This document shows, in pieces, positions 1-6,486 of a stretch of DNA of 25,228 nt; the first letter of the stretch is position 1; each line of letters begins with the position of its first letter. The DNA lies in IMG/VR virus record IMGVR_UViG_3300046450_000634, positions 1-25,228 of that record. The stretch is one strand, 5' to 3'. Below the pieces are notes generated by a model. It was not told the origin of the DNA and ran no database searches. It saw nothing but the letters and a program-made list of their open reading frames with translations. Made by a program: the position numbers and the translations under genes. The stretch is from a virus.

Positions 1-303
1 TGTTACATCCTCAGGTGGAATAAGTTCAAGGTAATGTCTACCAGTTTTTGATGGTTTATTTCCATGAGTTTTATTATATACCATTCTATATAGTTTTTCT
101 GTTTTATCAAATTCGTAATTGGTATTAAAAAATAATGCTTTAACCTGTTTATGAGAATTATTCATCCAATCGATTTCTAATCTATAAAAAGATTTACGCA
201 TAACAAGTGCCGTAATAACGTCCATATTTGAAGTTCCTATTAGAACTCCGTTATTTCTACTGTCAATTATTAACCCGTATTGTGATGGAGCTGATGTAAA
301 CAT
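1..303 (-). CDS. Unknown protein, 3'-truncated by window edge
   Basis: An open frame starts with ATG at 303 and runs without a stop off the left edge, giving at least 101 residues. It begins MFTSAPSQYGLIIDSRNNGV and continues with a mixed hydrophilic sequence that contains YRLEIDWMNN and ends, as far as visible, in HYLELIPPEDVT. There is no signal peptide or membrane segment in the visible part. Its start overlaps the stop of the upstream cupin gene by one base (TAATG), so the two are very likely translationally coupled and part of one late operon that starts near 1240. I do not recognise the family. The reading as a real gene rests on the overlap, the long open frame and the codon use matching neighbours. 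Confidence 0.7.
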   Translation of the reverse strand, partial: MFTSAPSQYGLIIDSRNNGVLIGTSNMDVITALVMRKSFYRLEIDWMNNSHKQVKALFFNTNYEFDKTEKLYRMVYNKTHGNKPSKTGRHYLELIPPEDVT

Positions 304-953
304 TATTTAGATCCCATTAAATACGTTCTATTAAGCATAGTATGATTATCGTCAGTAGGTCCCCAATCGCCATCTGGATGATATGCAATAATTTTCATTT
401 CAGAATCAGTTGTTCTAAATCTATGATATTCACGTTCTTCAATACAAAAAATATTACCAGCTTCTAACAAATTATATACTCCATCTGCTAGTTCAGCAAT
501 ACCAGAACCACTTGCTACTAATCCTAATCTTACACTAGGATGGATATGAAACGTTTGATCAATTCCTTTAGGAAAGTGTAGAAGATTAACACTAGGATCT
601 CCAGCACGACTTGGATAGATTAATAAGCTATCACTGCACCCATCAATATAACAAAGACGGCCACTATCTTCAATTGGACCACCTAAGTTATTCTGATGCA
701 TATGTCCTAGTCTAGTAAAGAATACTGCTGTTCCGGTTACTGAAATACTGTATTCAGTTTTATCTGTGTAAGAAAAATATTCATTTGTTGTAGCAATCCA
801 GCCATTTGGCAATGTAACATTACCTGTTAACACAAATCCATATGTTGAACTATATGCTTCTGCATCCTTAGTGTCATCTGTTATGTTTTCTGCATATGAA
901 GGATACATTGTATTTCGTTTGTCAACAATCCCGGTTGATTTTAGTAGTTGCAT
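303..953 (-). CDS. Cupin-fold protein
   Basis: A 216-residue protein with a C-terminal cupin barrel. The first metal-binding motif is visible as FHIHPSVR (His136, His138) followed by a glycine-rich turn, and the second as GNIFCIEEREYHRF with His177; the usual glutamate of motif 1 is not obvious, so metal binding by three His or a variant site is likely. The N-terminal 100 residues hold another beta-rich stretch. Cupins of this size bind small ligands or act as dioxygenases or isomerases, and the substrate cannot be told from sequence. It lies 5 bases after the small exported gene at 959-1213 and overlaps the next gene by one base, so it sits mid-operon. The fold call is fairly safe; the role is unknown. 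Confidence 0.7.
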   Translation of the reverse strand: MQLLKSTGIVDKRNTMYPSYAENITDDTKDAEAYSSTYGFVLTGNVTLPNGWIATTNEYFSYTDKTEYSISVTGTAVFFTRLGHMHQNNLGGPIEDSGRLCYIDGCSDSLLIYPSRAGDPSVNLLHFPKGIDQTFHIHPSVRLGLVASGSGIAELADGVYNLLEAGNIFCIEEREYHRFRTTDSEMKIIAYHPDGDWGPTDDNHTMLNRTYLMGSK

Positions 954-958
954 TATGT

Positions 959-1213
959 TTATACCTTAAGTTGATTATTATTGTTAACTTTAATTAATTT
1001 ATCTAAGGCCTCTTTCGAGAGGCAGTATACAGTCTCTATATCTTGTGTAGGGAATTCGTATGACATTTTTGCAGTCAGTTCGTATTGGTTTGCTCCAACA
1101 TAAGTTAAGCATTCTCTAGGATTATTAAACGTAGGTTCAGTAAGTAAATACATGTGGTCTTGTGCTGGTGCATTCTGTTGCATTAATATCAATATAAAAA
1201 ATACCTTTATCAT
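959..1213 (-). CDS. Small exported protein with paired cysteines
   Basis: An 84-residue protein with a short N-terminal hydrophobic segment (MIKVFFILILMQQNAPAQ) that looks like a signal peptide or anchor, then about 65 polar residues. It holds two cysteines, one in PRECLTYVG and one in ETVYCLSKEA. The start is supported by GGAGAT about 9 bases upstream and by a TATAAATA late box at 1240-1233. The layout (hydrophobic start, MY, then C followed by a C-terminal YCL) is the same as in the 61-residue protein at 5684-5869 on the other strand, so the two may be distant paralogs. No lipobox is visible. It may act in the periplasm, for example during lysis, but that is a guess. Confidence 0.6.
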   Translation of the reverse strand: MIKVFFILILMQQNAPAQDHMYLLTEPTFNNPRECLTYVGANQYELTAKMSYEFPTQDIETVYCLSKEALDKLIKVNNNNQLKV

Positions 1214-1232
1214 TTTAGTAGATCTCCATTCT

Positions 1233-1240
1233 TATTTATA
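1233..1240 (-). promoter_or_regulatory. Late-type promoter box TATAAATA
   Basis: The minus strand reads TATAAATA here, identical to the T4 late-promoter core, 19 bases upstream of the ATG at 1213 and with no upstream -35 match. It would drive the operon of the small exported protein, the cupin and the edge gene. Confidence 0.55.
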
Positions 1241-1266
1241 TAAGAATATTAGTTCCGTTATTACCT

Positions 1267-2118
1267 TTAATTTAAAACTAAGAAATCTCCCCAATGCTCG
1301 TTAGAGTGCTTATAAAAACTATAATAACGATTCTCTAGATCTACTGGGACTTTCTTTATAAATTGTTGCTTTGATGATTTGTTTATCAAAGCAACCCTGT
1401 GAGGGCTAAATGCAATTGGTTCTAAATCTGTATTTGTTAAAATATCATAAAATAAACTCATCATCATCGGAAACTTAGGCAGTACATCATCTAAAATAAC
1501 AACAGACTGCTCGTGCATACAGTTTTCTAGGACATCATAAAATAAAGATTTATTTTCAAGATATCTACCAGCTGATAAATCAAAGGATACTAAATCATAC
1601 TTGTCATAGTGCAATTCAGTGTACATTGTCATGTTAGGTTTAGTAACATTAAATTCTAATGCTAATTTATCCCAGTACTGATTGAACTCATTAAGTGTGC
1701 TTGGTGGCAGGCCGTTATTAAACAATTTGGCAACATGAGGTTGTAAATTTTTCCATTCATCATATATAAATTGAGGTAGCCAATGCCCACTTAATTGCTT
1801 GTCTTGTTGTAAACAAACTACTAGCTCGTTTGTATAAAGCATGTTGTCTACTAAAGTCCATTCTGGTTGATAGACAGTGTTTGCTTTACGGCAGGCACCC
1901 TCAACAAAGAATGGTAAGCTACCAAAGAAGCTACCTAAGTCTAATATTTTTTTACTTGATTGGGAAACTGCTAGTATTGCAATAAATAAATTATCGATAA
2001 AAGATGCGTCATGTGGTACTAGCATACGCTTAGGATTTAAAAAAGCAGAACTGTCTAGATTATATAAGCCTTTATCAAATCCATCAAATCCGCGGCCTAA
2101 TTTTTCTATCTTTATCAT
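1267..2118 (-). CDS. Class I SAM-dependent methyltransferase-like protein
   Basis: A 283-residue protein with features of a Rossmann-fold methyltransferase. Motif I is seen as KILDLGSFFGSLPF (about residues 57-70), an acidic residue ends the next strand (WTLVDN, about 87-92), a motif IV-like strand appears as YDLVSFDLSAG (about 174-183) and a further strand as SVVILDDVLP (about 205-214). The glycine pattern of motif I is degenerate (DLGSFFG rather than GxGxG), so the protein could be a divergent methyltransferase or a non-catalytic relative. The substrate is unknown. The gene has its own late box at 2145-2138, a GAGGAAAT ribosome site just before ATG, and follows directly after tRNA-Thr. Confidence 0.55.
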   Translation of the reverse strand: MIKIEKLGRGFDGFDKGLYNLDSSAFLNPKRMLVPHDASFIDNLFIAILAVSQSSKKILDLGSFFGSLPFFVEGACRKANTVYQPEWTLVDNMLYTNELVVCLQQDKQLSGHWLPQFIYDEWKNLQPHVAKLFNNGLPPSTLNEFNQYWDKLALEFNVTKPNMTMYTELHYDKYDLVSFDLSAGRYLENKSLFYDVLENCMHEQSVVILDDVLPKFPMMMSLFYDILTNTDLEPIAFSPHRVALINKSSKQQFIKKVPVDLENRYYSFYKHSNEHWGDFLVLN

Positions 2119-2137
2119 ATTATTAAATTTCCTCGAA

Positions 2138-2145
2138 TATTTATA
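2138..2145 (-). promoter_or_regulatory. Late-type promoter box TATAAATA
   Basis: The minus strand reads TATAAATA, 19 bases before the ATG of the methyltransferase-like gene at 2118 and 4 bases after the CCA end of tRNA-Thr. The short leader still holds the ribosome binding site GAGGAAAT. Confidence 0.55.
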
Positions 2146-2149
2146 AGAA

Positions 2150-2225
2150 TGGTGCCGGCGCCAAGATTCGAACTCGGGACCTGATGCTTACAAAGCAACT
2201 GCTCTACCAACTGAGCTACGCCGGC
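2150..2225 (-). tRNA. tRNA-Thr (anticodon UGU)
   Basis: A 76-base cloverleaf with encoded CCA. The acceptor stem GCCGGCG/CGCCGGC is perfect, the D arm is GCTC/GAGC, the T arm is CCGAG-TTCGAAT-CTTGG with one G-T pair, and the seven-base anticodon loop TTTGTAA places UGU at 34-36. The anticodon stem GTTGC/GCATC has one T-T mismatch. It reads ACA codons, common in this AT-rich genome. Its first 10 bases overlap the end of the upstream protein gene, whose stop TAG is tRNA positions 8-10 of the gene. Processing of the tRNA would therefore cut that message. Confidence 0.95.
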
Positions 2226-2659
2226 ACTGAATATTCATAATTAATTGTCTCTTCGTTAACTTTATATATGACAGCTCCGTTCCTAAGATGGAACCTTTCA
2301 GCTATTCTTGTTTTTGGACTTAGTGTTACAAATCTTGTAATAGCTGTATTTTCTTTTAATATTGTGTCAACTGCATCAAAGATTATTTTTCTGCCGGCAC
2401 CTGGTTTATTACTCCAGATAGTATAAAAAATTGCAATCTTGTTATTGCCCGCTAGATTAAACAGTTCAGATTCTGACTTAGGAACTTCTTCTGAGTAGGC
2501 TACACATACTACTGCATTAAATTCGCCATTATCAGATACATCAACAAAGATGTCTTTATTTTCTCCAAGACGATCTTCTGCTTGTATACTGGGCCTAACC
2601 GGGTCGTTTAATAACTCTTCCCTAATTTCCGGCGTCAATTTCTCTACCTTGTTGATCAT
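2216..2659 (-). CDS. GNAT-like acetyltransferase domain protein
   Basis: A protein of 147 residues from the ATG at 2659; the frame is open to an ATG at 2713, which would add 18 residues (165 total) and overlap the upstream gene by 40 bases. I prefer 2659 because it leaves a 14-base gap and lies just after an AATAAATA box, though neither start has a good ribosome site. The C-terminal part (TRFVTLSPKTRIAERFHLRN, then a final strand ending NYEYSV) has the look of the last strands of a GNAT acetyltransferase, and the middle has VVCVAYS and KIAIFYTIW beta strands. The acetyl-CoA loop is not clear. The substrate is unknown. The stop codon lies inside the tRNA-Thr gene. Confidence 0.6.
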   Translation of the reverse strand: MINKVEKLTPEIREELLNDPVRPSIQAEDRLGENKDIFVDVSDNGEFNAVVCVAYSEEVPKSESELFNLAGNNKIAIFYTIWSNKPGAGRKIIFDAVDTILKENTAITRFVTLSPKTRIAERFHLRNGAVIYKVNEETINYEYSVPA

Positions 2660-2670
2660 CGTATTAAATA

Positions 2671-2678
2671 TATTTATT
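2671..2678 (-). promoter_or_regulatory. Late-type promoter box AATAAATA (weak case)
   Basis: AATAAATA on the minus strand overlaps the stop of the upstream gene (2674) and lies 11 bases before the ATG at 2659. If used, it would give an almost leaderless message. Confidence 0.35.
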
Positions 2679-3348
2679 CTTCTTTTGCTAATAGATTGCA
2701 TAGTCGTTCCCATGTATTTCTAGTACTTTTAGTTGTTTTGTCTACTACTTTACATGTTACTGTTATTCGTAGTCCGTCACCTTGTATAACATGATGAGGC
2801 AAGTCTGTTCTTACTAATGCACTTGAACACGAAGTAGCAGTAGACCAAATTGGTAGAGGAATCTTACTCCAATCCCGATGCTGTTGTTTAAACTCGACAA
2901 CCCAAGGCCAAGTATAATCAATAAAGTCATTACCGTCTAGATTTTTATGTATCTCCTCATATCCATCTGTAGTATCCGGAAACCATCTAACAATTCCAGG
3001 TGAGGTTGTTAATTCGTAAAAATTTAACCTAGTTTCTAATCTAGCAGAATCGCTATGTATATTCCAATCATAAGTGTTTGCATTAACAATAAAGATACCC
3101 ATTGTTTCTGCTTCTAAATTAAATTGGTCAAGGAATTTGTTTGCATGTTGACGAGTATCTTCTAACGGATCACCAGTCGAAGTTGCTGTATTAAACCACA
3201 ATCTGTCACTTAACGCATGTTTTTGTTTTAGATTTTTAATTATCCCGTTGTTAAGTTTATCAACATCTATTTTAGGAAGTGATAATGTAAGAGGTATAAA
3301 GAAATCTTTATGTGCTTGTACTGATTGTTCTAAACTGTCAGATACCAT
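2674..3348 (-). CDS. Putative Fe(II)/2-oxoglutarate oxygenase-like protein
   Basis: A 224-residue protein that I read as a divergent double-stranded beta-helix oxygenase. It has WNIHSDSARLETRLNFYEL around residues 96-112 with a candidate HxD pair (His98, Asp100), and a candidate distal His plus Arg in LPHHVIQGDGLRITVTCKVV (His185 or His186, Arg194). Such enzymes use Fe(II), O2 and 2-oxoglutarate to hydroxylate proteins, nucleic acids or small molecules. It overlaps the 3' end of the upstream AspH-like gene by 11 bases, so the two hydroxylase-like proteins are co-transcribed and may act together. The start is supported by AAGAAGAT upstream of ATG. The family call is moderate because only motif spacing supports it. 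Confidence 0.5.
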   Translation of the reverse strand: MVSDSLEQSVQAHKDFFIPLTLSLPKIDVDKLNNGIIKNLKQKHALSDRLWFNTATSTGDPLEDTRQHANKFLDQFNLEAETMGIFIVNANTYDWNIHSDSARLETRLNFYELTTSPGIVRWFPDTTDGYEEIHKNLDGNDFIDYTWPWVVEFKQQHRDWSKIPLPIWSTATSCSSALVRTDLPHHVIQGDGLRITVTCKVVDKTTKSTRNTWERLCNLLAKEE

Positions 3349-4069
3349 ATATCTTCTTCCGTGGTATTGGAAATCCGTCTATATGGTCGATGTACTGATC
3401 GTATAACTTGTGTTCAGTTGGAAGTCCGTGTAATATATGCAAGGCATTTTGAGAGCCAAATGGTAGAATACTACGTTCTGTATACTGAAATACTTCTTTA
3501 GGCAAAAAGTCTACTACTAAATGTAACCTATTTGTATCTCCGAGATTCTTAATATGTTGTTTCCTTTTATTATTAAAAATAAAACTATCTCCAACTTTAA
3601 ATTTAGGATCTTTGGACTCTGATGCAAATCTAAATAATACTTTATTATTTGTCTCTAATACAACATGACACCTTGTTGCGTAATCACTATAAAAATGATT
3701 ATCCGTATGTGGTAAAATACTTGCGCCAGGAAAAACCACATTTAATTCTGCACCAAATGGTATCCAATCTTTATGCTCTGTTGCCTTGTGTAAACTGACC
3801 CATAATTCTTTAACTATGTCGTTTGTTGAAGAGTGTAATTCTGATTGCATTAATCCAATAATGCTGTGATGATTAATAGGAGAATAATAAGGAACAAACG
3901 AACAATATGGAAATTTGTACCAACCACATTCTGCAAAGAAACTCTCGGACTTACGTTCTCTCCATACTGATTTGCTACGATAAAACGTATCAGTTAAGTT
4001 TTTTAATTGACCAGTACGAAAGACTGTTTCCAAATATTGATAATTTGGATATTGCTCAATAAGCGGCAA
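3338..4069 (-). CDS. Aspartyl/asparaginyl beta-hydroxylase (AspH) family oxygenase
   Basis: A 243-residue protein with the core of the AspH family. The sequence ASILPHTDNHFYSDYATRCH gives the Fe-binding His121 (with Asp123) and Arg133, and FKVGDSFIFNNKRKQHIKNL gives the second His172, followed by TNRLHLVVDF with Arg181 for 2-oxoglutarate. Family members hydroxylate Asp or Asn side chains in proteins, or free amino acids and lipids in bacteria. The start is TTG at 4069, 7 bases after a perfect AGGAGGG ribosome site; no ATG is close. That ribosome site forms one arm of a 9-base-pair hairpin, with a late-type box in the loop, which would allow translation only from late transcripts. The phage substrate is unknown. 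Confidence 0.8.
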   Translation of the reverse strand: MPLIEQYPNYQYLETVFRTGQLKNLTDTFYRSKSVWRERKSESFFAECGWYKFPYCSFVPYYSPINHHSIIGLMQSELHSSTNDIVKELWVSLHKATEHKDWIPFGAELNVVFPGASILPHTDNHFYSDYATRCHVVLETNNKVLFRFASESKDPKFKVGDSFIFNNKRKQHIKNLGDTNRLHLVVDFLPKEVFQYTERSILPFGSQNALHILHGLPTEHKLYDQYIDHIDGFPIPRKKIYGI

Positions 4070-4076
4070 AGTAATA

Positions 4077-4125
4077 CCCTCCTCTTAACGCATTACACTA
4101 TTAGTTATGCATTTATAGAGGAGGG
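4077..4125 (-). promoter_or_regulatory. Hairpin that can hide the ribosome site of the AspH-like gene
   Basis: On the minus strand CCCTCCTCT (4125-4117) is perfectly complementary to AGAGGAGGG (4085-4077), which holds the Shine-Dalgarno site of the TTG start at 4069. The loop is 31 bases and contains a TATAAATG box. A transcript running through from the porin gene would include both arms and mask the site; one started from the loop would lack the upstream arm. The same arrangement is known for T4 late genes such as e and soc. Confidence 0.6.
4110..4117 (-). promoter_or_regulatory. Late-type promoter box TATAAATG
   Basis: One mismatch from TATAAATA, placed between the two arms of the hairpin so that a start about 6-7 bases downstream (near 4103) would exclude the upstream arm. 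It would drive the two hydroxylase-like genes. Confidence 0.45.
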
Positions 4126-4138
4126 CATTTGTTCTAAA

Positions 4139-5050
4139 TTAGAACGTGAAGCTTAAACCTGTGCGTAAGGTAGCATCATCTGTAGTTAAATCATAGTCTA
4201 CATTTGTAAAGAATACCGAACTCTTTGCAATTTTAAACTGTGACTCAAGTGTAGCATTACCATCATCAAGAGCAACATCTGTATCCTGATAACCGGCAAG
4301 TACTGTTAGGTTAGTAGAAACATCATATGATCCAGCTAATTCATAACCAACTGCATCATTTGCTTGAGTATCATCATCTAATGCTGTTACACTTGCAAAT
4401 AAGCCAGTTTTGCCTATTTTATGAGCAACACCAAAGCCATAGTAGTCTGAAGAGTTAATTTCGTCTCTTGCGTAAGTTACTCCGACTCCTTTGTAACCAA
4501 CACCTACTTGATAAAGATCTAAATTATGGTTAGCGGCATCATCGGTCATTTGTGTCTGAAACCCTACATCAATGCCGTTGAATGAATTAGTATATTTTAA
4601 ACTATTATTCATATAAAATGAAGTCTTTTGTACACCTTGATTACCAGCTCCGTAAAATACATCTGCTTTATCAGTAAATGTGTCTACTAGACTCATTGTG
4701 CGACCAATAGCTAAGTCACCATATTTGTCATTACCTACACCAATATAACCAAATCGGGTAGTAATGTCGTCTGCTCCGTCTGCACTTGAAAGATCAGCAT
4801 CAAGTGAAATTTCTCCAAATACATAAACAGGCTGTTGTGTCTTAAATTGTAATCCGAGCTTACTACTTGATGATTTGATTTCTGTATCAACGTTTGTAGC
4901 AGTTGAGCTTTCAACATATGCCCGGATTTCTCCATATGTTGTAATGTCTACTCCATCGACTTTAGGGATTACGAGCTTATCAGCTTCCGCGGCCCATGCC
5001 GTAGAGATACCAGCGAACAAAATGATCGCAGTTAAGGGCAATATTTTCAT
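4139..5050 (-). CDS. Outer membrane porin (Gram-negative porin type)
   Basis: A 303-residue protein with a clear Sec signal peptide (MKILPLTAIILFAGISTAWA, cleavage after AWA) and a mature part of alternating beta strands rich in Gly, Asp and aromatic residues. It ends in LRTGLSFTF, with the C-terminal Phe used by the Bam machinery for outer membrane insertion. Early mature sequence TTYGEIRAYVES and later IGVGNDKYGDLAIGRTMSL match the general look of proteobacterial trimeric porins. It would form a diffusion channel in the host outer membrane. Together with the TRAP transporter in this window it could raise uptake of small acids. Its promoter candidate is TATAAGTA at 5102-5095. No terminator is visible after it. 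Confidence 0.85.
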   Translation of the reverse strand: MKILPLTAIILFAGISTAWAAEADKLVIPKVDGVDITTYGEIRAYVESSTATNVDTEIKSSSSKLGLQFKTQQPVYVFGEISLDADLSSADGADDITTRFGYIGVGNDKYGDLAIGRTMSLVDTFTDKADVFYGAGNQGVQKTSFYMNNSLKYTNSFNGIDVGFQTQMTDDAANHNLDLYQVGVGYKGVGVTYARDEINSSDYYGFGVAHKIGKTGLFASVTALDDDTQANDAVGYELAGSYDVSTNLTVLAGYQDTDVALDDGNATLESQFKIAKSSVFFTNVDYDLTTDDATLRTGLSFTF

Positions 5051-5094
5051 TGAATTTCCTTTTGTGAATGTGATTATCTATTAATCAACAGTCT

Positions 5095-5102
5095 TACTTA
5101 TA
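5095..5102 (-). promoter_or_regulatory. Late-type promoter variant TATAAGTA
   Basis: TATAAGTA on the minus strand lies 44 bases before the porin ATG. The same A-to-G variant occurs as CATAAGTA before the kinase/nucleotidyltransferase gene at 7386-7379. Confidence 0.4.
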
Positions 5103-5105
5103 TAA

Positions 5106-5187
5106 AAATACCAATACACCGTTAACCAGATCGCCGTATAAAGTGGACCTGTTTTATAAATACAGTGAAACCCAATAATTGGTATTT
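5106..5187. repeat. 10-bp inverted repeat in divergent promoter region
   Basis: AAATACCAAT at 5106-5115 and its exact complement ATTGGTATTT at 5178-5187 flank the plus-strand late box at 5155-5162. The right arm also forms a short local palindrome CCAATAATTGG. It sits between the divergent porin and plus-strand cluster and could be a protein-binding pair of sites or an RNA stem. Confidence 0.45.
5155..5162 (+). promoter_or_regulatory. Late-type promoter box TATAAATA, plus strand
   Basis: An exact TATAAATA 51 bases before the ATG at 5214. It is the only late-type box on the plus strand that lies before a gene and it fits the only plus-strand gene cluster here. Confidence 0.55.
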
Positions 5188-5213
5188 GTGTCTCTTAGGA
5201 AAGGAGATTTGAA

Positions 5214-5687
5214 ATGATAGCAGAAACCCTAGCAGGAATCGCTTTGATCAAACAAAGCGTGTCCTTTATTAAAGATCAGATTCAAGTTTGTAACGACATT
5301 GGAGACATAGCCGGTGCTATTGATAAGATGTTTGAAGGAAATAGTCAAATGAACTCTAAAAGGAGCGGGAACATTTCTATAGCAGACCAGTTTAGCACGG
5401 CAAATGTTGCGAGAGAAACTATCGATGCTAAGATAGCACAAGAGCAGATGCAAGAAGTAGCCACATTGATTAATTTACGTTTTGGACCAGGTACCTGGGC
5501 AGGTATAATTCAAGAAAGAGCTAATAGAATACAAGAAAGAAAAGAAGCCGAGCTAATAATGAGAAAGAAGAAAGCAAAAGAAGCAAAAGAGCTGATAGAT
5601 GGACTTAAAATGATTGGTTGGATGGTATTATTTGCCGTTGTAGTACTTGGAGGAATGTTTGCCGCACTGAAATTTTATATGACATGA
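5214..5687 (+). CDS. Coiled-coil protein with C-terminal membrane anchor
   Basis: A 157-residue protein, first of four plus-strand genes. The N-terminal half begins with a hydrophobic helix (MIAETLAGIALIKQSVSFIK), the middle (about residues 98-128) is a highly charged Lys/Glu/Arg helix likely to be a coiled coil, and the C-terminus has one strong membrane segment (about 130-153, MIGWMVLFAVVVLGGMFAAL). This is the layout of a tail-anchored inner membrane protein with its bulk in the cytoplasm. AGGAAAGGAG gives a strong ribosome site. Its stop overlaps the next ATG (ATGA at 5684-5687). Possible roles are membrane remodelling or lysis timing, but no family is recognised. Confidence 0.7.
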   Translation: MIAETLAGIALIKQSVSFIKDQIQVCNDIGDIAGAIDKMFEGNSQMNSKRSGNISIADQFSTANVARETIDAKIAQEQMQEVATLINLRFGPGTWAGIIQERANRIQERKEAELIMRKKKAKEAKELIDGLKMIGWMVLFAVVVLGGMFAALKFYMT

Positions 5688-5869
5688 TACACGTTTTTGT
5701 ATTATTCGTATTTCTAGGAATAGGTGAAGATAAACAGTTAAAATCCTCGGACATGTATTTTTATGATATACAACGGTGCAATTACTTTGCAGATCAGATG
5801 AGGAAGAGTGATATTACCACATATTGCCTTCCTCGTAAAGTACCAGAGGATACAGTAGTATATAGATAG
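5684..5869 (+). CDS. Small exported protein with paired cysteines
   Basis: A 61-residue protein from the ATG at 5684, which overlaps the preceding stop (ATGA); the frame is open further upstream but that would be inside the preceding gene. It starts MIHVFVLFVFLGIGED, a short hydrophobic segment, then has DMYFYDIQRCNYFADQ and ITTYCLPRKV, giving two cysteines. The overall pattern matches the 84-residue protein at 959-1213. It is probably exported or anchored to the inner membrane through its N-terminus. There is no lipobox. Function unknown. Confidence 0.65.
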   Translation: MIHVFVLFVFLGIGEDKQLKSSDMYFYDIQRCNYFADQMRKSDITTYCLPRKVPEDTVVYR

Positions 5870-5877
5870 GAGGAAGT

Positions 5878-6198
5878 TTGAAATTATTAATGTTATTGGT
5901 ATTAATACCCACTATTGCTTTAGCAGGTGCTAAAACAGTTGGTGAAAAAAAGCAATACACTAAACAGCAAAAGATACAACGAGGTGAAACTGAAATTATA
6001 AAGTATACTACTTGCAGACTTAAGAAAAGAGTTGTTACAGCAGGTGGAGAAGTTTGTATATATGTAGGCGGAAATAAAACACATGAAATGGTCATTGAAA
6101 TGAAATGTCCAAGGTCTTTTAAATGTGTCTACAATCCAAACAGTCCAGAACCCAGCATCAACGATGTTGTAGACAGTTTAAATAAGGTAGGAAAGTAA
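5878..6198 (+). CDS. Small exported four-cysteine protein
   Basis: A 106-residue protein with a typical signal peptide (MKLLMLLVLIPTIALA, cleavage before GAKT). The mature part is basic near its N-terminus (EKKQYTKQQKIQR) and has four cysteines, in TTCRLKK, GEVCIYV, MKCPRSF and FKCVYN, likely to form two disulfides in the periplasm. I take the TTG at 5878 as start because AGGAGG lies 4 bases before it; the in-frame ATG at 5890 would be 16 bases away and would shorten the signal peptide. The stop overlaps the next ATG (TAATG). Function unknown. Confidence 0.7.
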   Translation: MKLLMLLVLIPTIALAGAKTVGEKKQYTKQQKIQRGETEIIKYTTCRLKKRVVTAGGEVCIYVGGNKTHEMVIEMKCPRSFKCVYNPNSPEPSINDVVDSLNKVGK

Positions 6199-6485
6199 TG
6201 ATTTTTCAGCATGAAGATATAGAGCTAGATTCTACTATATCATCTAAGGCGAAATTATATAAGGCTGGTAGATTGCTTTTTATTGGAGATGGTTATAAAG
6301 CAATAACTATGATGCTTAATATAGCACAGGATAAAGAGCCAGTTAAAGCAAAGTTTCATGCTCAATTAACTTTAAGAGAGAAACCTAAATTTTCACCAAT
6401 GGATGATATAGACAAAATAAGACGTGAAGCTCTAGAAGAACAACACGCCTTAGATTTAAAAAATAAAAAAGTAAAAAAACGTTAA
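6198..6485 (+). CDS. Unknown small charged protein
   Basis: A 95-residue protein, last of the plus-strand cluster, start coupled to the preceding stop by TAATG. The first 60 residues look globular (KAGRLLFIGDGYKAITMMLN, about 26-45), and the C-terminal 30 residues are strongly charged and end in a Lys-rich tail (DLKNKKVKKR). No signal peptide or membrane segment. It ends one base before the stop of the converging gene, and no terminator hairpin separates the two, so overlapping antisense transcripts are likely here. I do not recognise it. Confidence 0.65.
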   Translation: MIFQHEDIELDSTISSKAKLYKAGRLLFIGDGYKAITMMLNIAQDKEPVKAKFHAQLTLREKPKFSPMDDIDKIRREALEEQHALDLKNKKVKKR

Positions 6486-6486
6486 G

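Noticed and set aside
1877-2146. Plus-strand open frame opposite the methyltransferase-like gene
   Set aside because: No ribosome site, low-complexity basic translation, and it lies wholly opposite a better supported gene. The same holds for the other plus-strand frames opposite 8534-11184, 13356-16676 and 18393-25154.
4077-4125. Hairpin read as a terminator of the porin gene
   Set aside because: The loop is 31 bases, there is no T tract, and one arm is the ribosome site of the next gene.
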